A stretch of DNA of 64,000 nt from a virus, in the IMG/VR virus record IMGVR_UViG_3300032046_005540, positions 1 to 64,000 of that record, one strand, 5' to 3'. This document shows positions 9,801 through 18,300 of this stretch, piece after piece. The notes beneath the pieces were generated by a model. The model ran no database searches, was not told where the DNA came from, and was given only the letters and a program-made list of their open reading frames with translations. Position numbers and translations under genes: made by a program. Position 1 is the first letter of the stretch, and every line of letters begins with the position of its first letter.

Positions 9801-11167
9801 AATTCTTGCGGTTGCTTCCCTTGCTGTGAAACAAGAATATCAAAAGCAAGCACATCAGTTAAATCTAAACCAGTATTTTTATATTCCATAGCACCAAATT
9901 TCATAATATCTTCTTTTAAAGCAAATTTTAATCCTAATAAAATCTCAGGATTTACCAGTTGAACAAAAGTAGTACCATCCATAGGAACAAATTTAGCGCC
10001 TAATTTTTCTAACTTTGATCTATCTTCAGTTTCAACATAAACTTTTTTTATTTGTTTAGAGGTCAATGCCTCCTTAGCAATTTCTCCGTCTCTTAAATAT
10101 CCATATTTTTCTAAATCAGACCAATCTTTAAAATCTTTATTATATTCTTTTGCTTTTTTTGCAGTTGAAGAATTAAAATAATCATTTGTTACATCAACAT
10201 GCACTTCAACTTCCTCTCCTTCAGCAACTTTCACTAGAGGCAGTAATTCTTGAAATCCTTGTTTTAACATAGAGGCAATTTTTTCTAATTTATATCCTCT
10301 AATATATGCTGGATTTGCTACTACACTTAATTCAAAAAATGAGAGGCCATAATTAATTTCAAAAACTGTAGCAGTTACCATTCTACTTGTTTTTCCGGAA
10401 AGGACTTCTCTTTGATCTGCTTCTCGTTTAAGAACCCATTTTATCCATTCTGGTCTAAGCTTTCCTTCTTTCAGTAAATTTCTAATTTGGTTAGTGGGAA
10501 CTAAAACAGTAGAACCTTTAGAATAAGCAATATGTCCACAATAATCTAATTCTGTTCTAGCCCTATTGCCACAAATACTACAATCGCTAAACTCGATATT
10601 TGTCCCCATACTACAGCCAAGCGAAACATCGGAATCAACTTGGCGGGCAATCGAAGGAGATAATTTTGCGTCTACAGCCATCAACACCTCAATGCTCCCG
10701 TCTTCCTCAGGCTTTCTATTTGCTAAAACTTCCATTCTCTCTTCAGAAGTTAAATCACTCCATTCTCTATTTCCATATTTACTTAAATCAAATCTATTTA
10801 AATAAGCACCAAGTAAAGTTCCAATACTTTTAGTAACGTCATCACTTTGATGCTCCACAAAAGCTTTTTTGTTTATGAAAGAAGTATATCCATATCCTGA
10901 GCGAGAATCTAAAAATTGATCATATGGAAAGCCGTCGTAGTTACAATTTGGGCCATCCACGCACAAATTCCCAATTGCTCTAAAGCGAATGTACCGCATA
11001 TCATTATTATAAGGAGAAATTTTTTGTATTTGAGCTGCGTATTTATGAACAACTTCAGGGAAAACAGACCCCATACTGCAATTCTGACAATTGCTCTTAT
11101 TGCAATTAATACATGAACCCATTTTTCCTGGAGAAGAAAAATATTTAGTTAAAATAACTTTTTTCAT
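6833..11167 (-). CDS. Prohead protease fused to a very long scaffold-like protein
   Basis: 1444 aa. Residues 19-30 carry CINCNKSNCQNC, a zinc-ribbon-like cluster. Residues about 55-290 resemble phage prohead proteases: His106 in VEHQSDD, Ser182 in VSLGCSMG (Ser187 an alternative), with a Cys/His knot (C185, C196, C199, C210, H212) between strands. The remainder is Lys/Glu-rich coiled coil with an internal duplication: residues 546-610 (WLNLIKGAWNNFGDLTQILK) and 1064-1120 (WDRLVRGAWNDQNKLAQILD), each ending in a SLIDRV block. Several RKTA/RKKA-like sites occur (1054-1057, 1143-1146, 1393-1396), related to the motif in the polyproteins. Self-processing scaffold is inferred. The ATG overlaps the upstream endonuclease stop (ATGA). 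Confidence 0.8.
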   Translation of the reverse strand: MKKVILTKYFSSPGKMGSCINCNKSNCQNCSMGSVFPEVVHKYAAQIQKISPYNNDMRYIRFRAIGNLCVDGPNCNYDGFPYDQFLDSRSGYGYTSFINKKAFVEHQSDDVTKSIGTLLGAYLNRFDLSKYGNREWSDLTSEERMEVLANRKPEEDGSIEVLMAVDAKLSPSIARQVDSDVSLGCSMGTNIEFSDCSICGNRARTELDYCGHIAYSKGSTVLVPTNQIRNLLKEGKLRPEWIKWVLKREADQREVLSGKTSRMVTATVFEINYGLSFFELSVVANPAYIRGYKLEKIASMLKQGFQELLPLVKVAEGEEVEVHVDVTNDYFNSSTAKKAKEYNKDFKDWSDLEKYGYLRDGEIAKEALTSKQIKKVYVETEDRSKLEKLGAKFVPMDGTTFVQLVNPEILLGLKFALKEDIMKFGAMEYKNTGLDLTDVLAFDILVSQQGKQPQELVDNMYEQAGGDEKKLRVINDWVKMLQTKYKVVPREYKLEKKEIKNIEEGEKGMVEKKKAVYRSLPPTVEDMKEFVLANMFMKTAGMLGSKSFGEWLNLIKGAWNNFGDLTQILKDLQETYEYIKDLGKNFPEEEIRIGGLLSLIDRVKKRLEEFDAELVTAKTAVYDGLPSTAEDIKDEGIDIEKTEIKSWKGMSEKGDKMVEKEKESRSPGVIFLKDEVSAAKVVRDTKKAVQELKLQVEATLKKLTGELPPGLKEYMERKREEKGGEREPGEKPKEEGFERKEEKPEGEKKPELKPGEKVEEKKPENVKEVLQNAITDLKEVHEDLEKVEEKLEGEAEKPLASVLKGNKRYGRHLQFAVEEALREAKPVIEDAQEAVEEAEKIITDTIKNLEKVEKPKEKEFGKEKEFEKPKEEEKFKEKGEGGENVAKKIEDVIAGANSIKKASDQLRQMFDKEATSFPPTGARDPGDYGEPPVAKELSTWKGFNQEYEKMKGKEKRTEFDTPEGRVDLLTGVVAKLFINREKRGDAYWLVTKEGSNFAMKSTFADVAGNDNLTEENFKKFCSNSYKLLILKTVSSKGLDDVRREMFGSWVKVVRKTAKKSAGEWDRLVRGAWNDQNKLAQILDDLREDYNYEKGYAEVTPQQEVVIGALESLIDRVAERLGVSEAVEESVSEKYTPSYASKKRKTAAPFEGREITTIPKGLYDSHEGEKDSGKARPGVEAVDAPKVAGDKKYFTEAFGDSGYAGELTKAKVAAIVKENENLRKKVKALEEDRIAEALAKRAVDLARKAAAAGVIPFDTDSVTEKAQEYSELDDRGFKAVEDTLNVLPVVNAKALKAYQIPEAENVNSGIVYDATESVRDEKEGKHPDQLKLDNMKDDVESAAKLSKKADIGLTEEGEVIPPVQEKSRFERPAIVEEETTEEELTADVKERIRKKASVVPQLHKATADLESTNRVPDFSGRFTTIENTLRKKGIEYAPKVHYYKR

Positions 11168-12123
11168 ATCAAATTTCCTAATTTATTTTTTACTTCTTCT
11201 GTATTTTTTAAAATATCACTTTCCCAAAATCTTAAAAGAATAAAATTACTAGTTTTAGCTAATTTTTCTTTAATAAAGTCTTTTTGTTTTGTTTCTTTTT
11301 GATGTTTATTTAATTTTTGAAATTTTTTAGGATTACCATGCCAGTAATCTCCATCTACCTCTATTAAAATATTAGTATTTAGAATGTGAAAGTCATAAAG
11401 GCAATTTTTAATTCTAAACTGATGTTCAAAAGGAATGTTTAGTTCATTTAGAATTTCTTTCATTTTTAATTCAGGTCCAGTGTTTTTATAAAGGCCAAGG
11501 TGAGTTTGAAGTTGAAATATAGTACATTCACTTTGATTCTTAAAAACTCGTAAATTTTCAACCCTATTATCATTTTCTATTCCATTTATATGATAAACTA
11601 CTACAGTTGGATCTAAAAATTTACCTTCAAAGCCTTTCACTTCAATTAAAAACTCAGAATTAGGATCATGCTCTTTTAAATAATTCTCCATTACTAAACG
11701 ATGTTCCAAAATACGATCACTACCACTACATATATAAGCAAATGGATGAGTCTTTTTTTCTAAAAAAATAAGAATACGCCCATGCCCATCTTTAATTTTG
11801 CCATTTTTATAATTTGGAGCTCTTTTACCTGTTCTACCAAATATAGGATGGTTTTCACCGCACAGTTCCCCTCTTATAACAAAATTATTTTGTTTTCCAA
11901 GTTGTTTACAAGACTCAGTAGCAGCTGCTTCCTTATTATTTCTTGTTTTGCCCCATTTGTTAACTATTTTACAAATAACCCCTTGACTACAATTCAACTT
12001 TCTGGCTAATGTATAAGTACTAATTTCTTCCACTCTATATTGTCTTTCAATTTCTTTTTCTTGTAAATCTAAAAATTTACGTATACCAGTATTTGCCCTT
12101 CTTTCGTGTTTTCCTTTAAACAT
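11164..12123 (-). CDS. Homing endonuclease with HNH and EDxHD/Vsr-like nuclease domains
   Basis: 319 aa from the ATG at 12123, which has GGGAGAG upstream; a longer reading from 12147 overlaps the previous gene. An N-terminal helix-turn-helix (YTLARKLNCSQGVICKIVNK) is followed by an HNH-type domain (ILEHRLVMENYLKEH, then VVYHINGIENDNRVENLRVF). The C-terminus is a Vsr-like nuclease nearly identical in layout to the sister endonucleases (TGPELKMKEILNEL, LYDFHILNTNILIEVDGDYW, FILLRFWESDI). Two nuclease folds in one chain is unusual. The stop overlaps the protease-scaffold ATG (ATGA). Confidence 0.88.
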   Translation of the reverse strand: MFKGKHERRANTGIRKFLDLQEKEIERQYRVEEISTYTLARKLNCSQGVICKIVNKWGKTRNNKEAAATESCKQLGKQNNFVIRGELCGENHPIFGRTGKRAPNYKNGKIKDGHGRILIFLEKKTHPFAYICSGSDRILEHRLVMENYLKEHDPNSEFLIEVKGFEGKFLDPTVVVYHINGIENDNRVENLRVFKNQSECTIFQLQTHLGLYKNTGPELKMKEILNELNIPFEHQFRIKNCLYDFHILNTNILIEVDGDYWHGNPKKFQKLNKHQKETKQKDFIKEKLAKTSNFILLRFWESDILKNTEEVKNKLGNLI

Positions 12124-12124
12124 T

Positions 12125-13018
12125 TTATATATTCTCTCCCAAATCAACTTTCTCCTCCAACGGTACTTCTTTTGTCATACCTCCTTCAACAGGAACAGCA
12201 CTTTCAGTGGGCCCAATTAATTCTATATCACTTATAAAATCAGATCCAAAATCCTTTCCGTCCACAGTCATCCAAAATGCCAACTCTGTTCCAACCTTAA
12301 CTACTTTAGCTTCCTTTTTTGAAGAAGTTAAAATTTTATCTCCAACAGCTAATTTTTTAGGAGTTTTAGTAGAGGATTCTGTTCCTAAATGAACATGTAA
12401 AAAATTACCACTAATTTCCCAAATCCCTTTATCTTCATCAACAACTTCAAGTCCATCACCAGATTCAGCATACTCATCTCTTATTAATCTTTTATGTATT
12501 TTTTGAAGAGCTTCTTCTAAAGAAGACGCTGAAGTTATATAAGTTTGTAATCTTTCTCCATAATCAGAATCTTCCAAAATTCCTACATATTTCTTATTAA
12601 TTACAGCTAATTTTTTAGGAGTTTTAGTAGAAGCAATTGCAATAAGATATTCTTCAATTTGTTCTTTCAAGAATTTAGATGGTTCATCGTCTCTTTTAGA
12701 AAGAAACCTCCGTAAAAATTTTAATATTTCTTTATTTACACCATCTCTTATTCCTCCATAGAAATCTTCAGCTTGTTGTGCAGCCTCTTGACCTAAAGAA
12801 GAAGCAATATCAGCTATCAATTTTTTCTCTTCAGAAAATAAAAGAGCTCTCTTCCTCATACTTAATTTTGAAGTTGGTAAAACCGAAGGGTCGTGATCTT
12901 CGGATTTCTTTACATCTGATTCTGGAGGAAAAATAAGTTTTTGAAAATCTTTTGATAAAGGTTTTTTTGTAAAATCCCGCGTATCCCGTTCATATTCAGT
13001 AAAATCTTTTTTTGGCAT
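12125..13018 (-). CDS. Virion-type protein with one LSMRKRA motif
   Basis: 297 aa. Residues 51-57 read KLSMRKR followed by Ala, the motif shared with the giant proteins, so residues 1-57 may be a removable propeptide. A helical block follows (LIADIASSLGQEAAQQAEDF). Two copies of STKTPKKLAV (about residues 129-138 and 216-226) precede beta-rich segments, the second resembling a KOW/SH3-like strand pattern (VGDKILTSSKKEAKVVKVG). AGGAGAA precedes the ATG. It lies between the deformylase terminator and an endonuclease, in the head block. Function unknown; packaged internal protein inferred. Confidence 0.65.
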   Translation of the reverse strand: MPKKDFTEYERDTRDFTKKPLSKDFQKLIFPPESDVKKSEDHDPSVLPTSKLSMRKRALLFSEEKKLIADIASSLGQEAAQQAEDFYGGIRDGVNKEILKFLRRFLSKRDDEPSKFLKEQIEEYLIAIASTKTPKKLAVINKKYVGILEDSDYGERLQTYITSASSLEEALQKIHKRLIRDEYAESGDGLEVVDEDKGIWEISGNFLHVHLGTESSTKTPKKLAVGDKILTSSKKEAKVVKVGTELAFWMTVDGKDFGSDFISDIELIGPTESAVPVEGGMTKEVPLEEKVDLGENI

Positions 13019-13036
13019 ATTTTGTTCTCCTATTTA

Positions 13037-13082
13037 ATAAAAATAAAAAAAGCAGGTAACCTATAAAAGCATTACCTGCTTT
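13037..13082 (-). terminator. Rho-independent terminator after peptide deformylase
   Basis: An 11-bp perfect stem (arms 13072-13082 and 13049-13059, 12-nt loop) is followed on the minus strand by TTTTTTTATTTTTATT. It lies between the deformylase stop and the 297-aa gene, only about 20 bp before that gene's start, so that gene needs readthrough or antitermination. Confidence 0.88.
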
Positions 13083-13140
13083 GAGTTCTTCTCAAAAGCT
13101 TGGTTATTAAAACAAAAAAATTCCCAAACGGATACTATAC

Positions 13141-13180
13141 TCTATTATCTATTATGTTACTTTTTTGTAAAAAATGTAAC
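13141..13180. repeat. 40-nt intergenic element, copy A
   Basis: About 36 of 40 positions match 23839-23878. Both contain TCTATTATCTATTATG followed by a TAC-(T/A)TTTTT-TAAAAAATG core flanked by ATGxTAC/ATGxxAC half sites. Both lie within a few bases of a stop codon and just upstream of a terminator. Operator, promoter or RNA processing site are all possible. Confidence 0.7.
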
Positions 13181-13183
13181 CTT

Positions 13184-13696
13184 TTACCTTCCACAGCACT
13201 TTTTATATTTTTTATTTGAACCACAAAGACAAGGCTCGTTTCTGCCAATTTTTTCTATCACTTTAATAGGCTTTTGCATTCGGTCAAAGAAAAGAATACC
13301 ATTCATGTGGTCAACTTCGTGCTGAATTAAGACAGGCAGTATACCATCTGTTTTAACATCTACTATGAATCTACCCATACTTTCGTCCTGAACGTCTATT
13401 GATCCGTGCCTCAAAGTATTTTTAAATATCTTCGGAAAACTCAGGCAACCTTCTCCCTTAAATACAAATTCATTTTGTTTTCCTAGAATAACTGGATTTA
13501 ACATTTTAAAAACCTTATTCCCCAATTTAATTAAAGCTACTCTTTTAGGAATTCCAATTTGAATAGCACTCAAAGCTACTTCTTTTTGCTCATCTAAATA
13601 TTGCTCAAGCTTCTTCCAAATTTCTTGAGCCTCTTCAAAAGTTGCCACGCTACTTACTTGTCTTAAAACTTTTTCATCTGTAATTATCTGTTCCAT
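13184..13696 (-). CDS. def: Peptide deformylase with C-terminal SEC-C zinc motif
   Basis: 170 aa. The deformylase signatures are present: ALSAIQIG (41-48, a variant of GxGLAAxQ), EGCLS (82-86, Cys84 metal ligand) and HEVDH (126-130, two His ligands and catalytic Glu127). Residues 150-170 are a SEC-C motif (GRNEPCLCGS, KKYKKCCG) with Cys156, Cys158, Cys167 and Cys168, which in SecA binds zinc and ribosomes/SecB. The enzyme removes the formyl group from nascent peptides. Phage deformylases are known, but a SEC-C tail is not typical. It pairs functionally with the methionine aminopeptidase at 24950. The start overlaps the upstream endonuclease by 13 nt; GGAGA precedes the ATG. Confidence 0.95.
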   Translation of the reverse strand: MEQIITDEKVLRQVSSVATFEEAQEIWKKLEQYLDEQKEVALSAIQIGIPKRVALIKLGNKVFKMLNPVILGKQNEFVFKGEGCLSFPKIFKNTLRHGSIDVQDESMGRFIVDVKTDGILPVLIQHEVDHMNGILFFDRMQKPIKVIEKIGRNEPCLCGSNKKYKKCCGR

Positions 13697-14505
13697 ATAT
13701 TCTCCAAATCTTTAATAATCTTTTCTTCATTTTTTAAAATATCACTTTCCCAAAATCTTAGAAGAATAAAATTACTTTCTTTTGCTAATTTTTCTTTAAT
13801 AATATCTTTTTGTTTAACTTCTATTTGTGTAGTATTTAATTTACTATATTTTTCAGGATTTCCATGATAATAATCTCCATCAACTTCTATTAAAATATTT
13901 GTATTTAAAATATGAAAGTCAAAAAGACGATTACTCAATTTAAATTGATGTTTAAAAAGAATATTAAGAGAACTTAAAATTTCTTTCATTTTAAGTTCTG
14001 GTTTGGTGTCTTTAAAAGGACCTGAGTTATTTTGAATACGAAATAAAACTTTTTCTCTTATTTTTTGTTTTGTTTCTTCATAACAAGGCCTATGCTTACC
14101 ATAATTAGGATTGTTTTTACCTTTACTTAATTCCCTTAACTTTTTTCTCGTTTTTTCAAGTTGTAAAGATTCTCTACAAGTCCTTAAAATAAATCCATTT
14201 CTTCTAATAATACCTCGAATAGTTGACTTATTACAATTCCATCTTTTACCTAAAACTATAGTACTCGGCTTTTCTTCCGAAAAATAATCATTACAAATTT
14301 GTAATTCTTGCTCTTTTGTAAATACACATATTTTTCTTTTATGTTCTTCAGAAAGAGGAATATTTTTATGTGATTCACTAAGATTTCTTTTATGTTCTTC
14401 AGAAAAAGGAGTATGATTATCAAAATTCGGATTTTTTTCACCTGTCAACGCTTTACTTACTTTTCTTTTATGTTCTTCTGTTTGTTTATAACCTTTCTTA
14501 GGCAT
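13684..14505 (-). CDS. Homing endonuclease, EDxHD/Vsr-like, with NUMOD3 repeats
   Basis: 273 aa. Residues 1-60 hold three NUMOD3-like repeats (EEHKRKVSKALTGEKNPNF, SEEHKRNLSESHK). A helix-turn-helix follows at 62-105 ([32 protein letters not shown]), then another NUMOD3 unit, and a Vsr-like nuclease at 165-273 (TKPELKMKEILSSL, LFDFHI, ILIEVDGDYYH, FILLRFWESDI). The last 13 nt overlap the deformylase start, repeating the pattern of endonuclease genes coupled to the next gene. Confidence 0.9.
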   Translation of the reverse strand: MPKKGYKQTEEHKRKVSKALTGEKNPNFDNHTPFSEEHKRNLSESHKNIPLSEEHKRKICVFTKEQELQICNDYFSEEKPSTIVLGKRWNCNKSTIRGIIRRNGFILRTCRESLQLEKTRKKLRELSKGKNNPNYGKHRPCYEETKQKIREKVLFRIQNNSGPFKDTKPELKMKEILSSLNILFKHQFKLSNRLFDFHILNTNILIEVDGDYYHGNPEKYSKLNTTQIEVKQKDIIKEKLAKESNFILLRFWESDILKNEEKIIKDLENIWNR

Positions 14506-14522
14506 AACTCAATTCCTTTCAA

Positions 14523-15329
14523 CTACTTCCAATTTATCATCTTTTTTTGATTTGGTAAACATTTTACTAAACCCCCTGAAACTAACTTTTCTTTTATTTC
14601 TTTCCTTAATTGGTAAATTCTAGCAACTTTAACATTAAAAAGACTTGCTACTTCTTTTGGCGACAATTGTTTATAATCAGAATTTTTGAACCCTACTAAA
14701 TAAAGGACAATATTAAGTTCTTTCGGTGTGAGTAGTTTTTTCAATTCTAAAATTAAATATTCCTCATTTGTTTTCTCAACTAAGACATCTTCTGGAGTAT
14801 AATAATCAATAATCCCAAATTTTCGTTCAAAATCAGGAATCTCACTTAATGCTTCAAGGGACAAAAATTCAAATTGCCTCTGTTCTAATTCATCTCTTTC
14901 TTTTCTTTCTAACTTGGTTGGATCCTGAATCAACTTCCAAAATGCTCTTTTTTTAGATTCAGGTAAAGGAATATTTGAAGGTTTCTTATTTAATGCTATT
15001 AAAATTCTTCGCTTTACATAAGGAAATGCAAAAGTTGTAAATCTTGTATGCGGTTCATAATAAGGATCAAATCCCTCCAAAGCATCACATAATCCAAAAT
15101 ATCCTTCCTGAATTAAATCTTCTAAAGATAATCCCATTCCTTCATATTTTTTAGCAATGCTTAATACAATGCGAAGAGAAGCAAATACTAATTTTTTAAA
15201 ACATTCATCTATAAGAAAAGGATCTACTGATCCTTGAATTGTAATAACACAATCTGATTCTTCCTCTTTACTTAATTTAGGAATCAAAACATTGGTTTTT
15301 AAAAATAACTCAAACGTTTTATCATTCAC
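14523..15329 (-). CDS. Sigma-70 family sigma factor (probable phage late sigma)
   Basis: 268 aa. Region 2 at about 45-113 (LRIVLSIAKKYEGMG, LEDLIQEGYFGLCDALEGFD, FTTFAFPYVKRRI) matches the core-binding and -10 recognition helices. A helix-turn-helix of region 4 lies at 200-250 (LTPKELNIVLYLVG, SPKEVASLFNVKVARIYQLR). Region 1.1 is absent. It begins with GTG at 15329 preceded by AAGGAAG and overlaps the preceding gene by 8 nt. A role in late or head-gene transcription is inferred from its position in the head block; an alternative is a host-like alternative sigma that redirects RNA polymerase early. Confidence 0.88.
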   Translation of the reverse strand: MNDKTFELFLKTNVLIPKLSKEEESDCVITIQGSVDPFLIDECFKKLVFASLRIVLSIAKKYEGMGLSLEDLIQEGYFGLCDALEGFDPYYEPHTRFTTFAFPYVKRRILIALNKKPSNIPLPESKKRAFWKLIQDPTKLERKERDELEQRQFEFLSLEALSEIPDFERKFGIIDYYTPEDVLVEKTNEEYLILELKKLLTPKELNIVLYLVGFKNSDYKQLSPKEVASLFNVKVARIYQLRKEIKEKLVSGGLVKCLPNQKKMINWK

Positions 15330-18300
15330 GACTTCCTTCTTTTCTCATACTTAATCTATTTGCTATAATACCTCTACTAATTACTTCTTTAGCTTGTTCT
15401 ATTTCTTCTTTAGAAACATCTGTTTTCTTATCACTTACTATATCCCAGATTTCATCTTCAGTGTATTTACTTAACAAAGTAGAATATTCTGGATATAAAA
15501 TATCTGGAATAGTTTCCTTCGAAGGTTCATCCAATTCTAATTCTTCATCTTCAATAGTTATCTTAGAAGGAAGCCAATCTGGAAGTTTCGAATCTGGTTT
15601 TACCTTTGTTTTTGGTTTTACTTTTTGTTTTACTTTTACTTTTGGTTTTATACTTTCTTTTGTTTTTTGTCGCATTTCTTCAACAACCATTCCAAATTCT
15701 TCACTTTTTTCATTATCAAATATTTTATATGATCTCTTCCATCCTTCATAGCGCTCCATAGGTTCAATTAAGGTCACCTTTTCAGATTTTAAATCTTTTA
15801 AAACTTGATTATACATTTCTTTTCCTCTAGATATAATACCCCAAGAAGCGTAATCCATTCCATCACGTAATTCTCCTGAAGGATCAGTATTTACTAAATT
15901 TTCTGTAAAATTTGAAAATTTATCTACAAAATTTTTCCATTCTGGTTCTGGAACTACTTTTTCAATTTTATTTGAATCTTTTCCTATTTGATCTATATAA
16001 TTCCAAAATTCAATATCAGACATAACTGCTTCTTTCCGCATTCCTAACTTAGCTGTTTTAAAAGCCTCAAAAAACTGAGCCAAAGCTGGTTTTATCCATT
16101 CATTAACTAAATTATTTACTATAAACCTAGTAATTGGTTTTCCTTTACTTTTAAATCCTTCTTTATTTAAAGTCTCTGCTATTTGTTCGTGAGTATTATC
16201 TTCAATCTTTAAATCAAATATTCTTAATATCATATCTTCAAGTTCTGGATTTTTTGTATGAATATAACTTTGAAGATTTTCTCGGGCACTATTTATAGTC
16301 ATTTGAACTAAAGGATGAGATTTATCTTCTAAAGTTTCTCCTAAAGTTATATCTTCTCCAGTTGGTTCTTCTGTAGATACTTCTTTTTGTTTTTCTTCAT
16401 ATTCTTTTTTTCTAGTCCCTCTTCTTAAAAAATTATAAACAGCGGTTGTTAAAAACGTTGAAAAAGCTCCTTTTGAAGAATCATATTGAGGAATTACTCT
16501 ATTTAACATCTCAACTTTAATATCGGACAAGGTATCTTGAAAATCATCACTTCCAGGAGTTAACCCCCACTTTATAAGAGAAGAAGCTATTAAACTTTCA
16601 TTTTCTTCAATAACTTTAGCAATAGCATCCTTATCTCCTTGTTGTGCTTTTTGAATAGTTTCAGGAGCGCTTTGAGCAGTTTTTCTCATACTTAATCTAT
16701 TAGCAATATCTTTTCGACTACCTTTAATTTGTTTTTTAAGAAGTCTTGAAAAAAGAAATTCTAGCTCAACTACATCTGCGTAAGTTAATACAAAACCTCT
16801 TTCATGATGTGCCCACTTTGCTATAACGTCATGGATTTGAGTAATATCTCCTCCATAATGTTCTAACCAGTGTTGAGGACCTCCTTCATATTCTATCCAT
16901 TCAATAAAAGCATTCTTAACCTCATCCCATTGAGCAGTTTTTCTCATACTTAATCTATTTGCTACTATACCTCTACTTATTACTTCTTTAGCTTGTTCTA
17001 TTTCTTCTTCAGAAACATCTGTTTTTTTACCAGAGACGATATCCCAGATTTCGTCCGGAGAGTATTTGTTGAGAAAAGCTGCATAAGGAACTGGAATAGT
17101 TTCTTTTGAGAGATCCCCTTTTTCAGGGTGAATTTCTTCTTCTTCTTCTTCAACTTCTTCTTCTTCAACTTCTTCTATTTCAAGTTCTTCTTCTTCTTCT
17201 TTGTAAAATCCTCGATTTTTTAATCTAACTAAAGCCTCTGGAGGAGTATTTGGATTTTCCAAAAGAGCATAAAGAATTGAGTTACTTTGACTTCTTGCTA
17301 ATTCTGCCAAAGCTTTTGGAGGAGTATTTGGATTTTCTGCTAAAGCTTCACGTATAGGCATATCTCTTCTATTTCTTAATAATTCAACTAAAATCTCTGG
17401 AGGAGTATTTAGATTTCCTGCTAACTCAAAAAGAACAGTCCAATCTTTATCTTTCGCAAGTTCAACTAAAACTTCTATAGGAGTTGAAGGATTTTTTGCA
17501 ATTTGTCTCCTAACATTATAAAGGTGATTTTTTGATAAGTCAACTAAAACTTCTGAAGGAGTATTTGGATTTTCTGCTAAATTTACAGCTTTTTCAATAT
17601 TTTCCCAATATTTTTTATCTTCTTTTTCTTTTTTAATTCTTTCTTCTCTTTGTTCTTTTGTCTCTTTTTCTTCTTCTTTTTTTCTTTTTTCTTCTTTTAA
17701 TTTTTTAACTTCCTCATAAAAAGCATTCCACTTTTCTCTAGTCCATACTTTAGGGTTCTGTCCTTTCTCAATCAATTGATCCATTAACTTACCACCAACA
17801 TCTTCGCGTAGTTTTTTCTCAAATTCTTTTCTTTTTTCTTTCATTCTTTTATACTTTTGTTCTATATATTCCCCGCGATCTTGTAATTTTGCTAAAGTTT
17901 CAGGAGGAGTTGAAGGATTTTCCATAAGTGCATGAAGAACATTCCAATTTCTTTTTGATAATTCAATTAATGCTAATTCTGCTAAAGCTTTTGGAGGAGT
18001 ATTTGGATTTTCTGCTAAAGCTAGGCGAACATCTAAATTTTTATCTTCAACTAACTTAGTTAAAGCCTCTGGAGGAGTATTTGGATTTCCTGCTAAAGCT
18101 TCACGTATATTCCAGTCACTATTATTAACTAATTCTGCTAAAGCTTTTGGAGGAGTATTTGGATTTTCTGCAATTTTTAATTTTTCTGCTTGTCTTTTTT
18201 TATATTCTTCCCAACCGTTTGCAGTTTTTCTCATACTTAATCTATTTGCTACTATACCTCTACTTATTACTTCTTTAGCTTGTTCTATTTCTTCTTCAGA

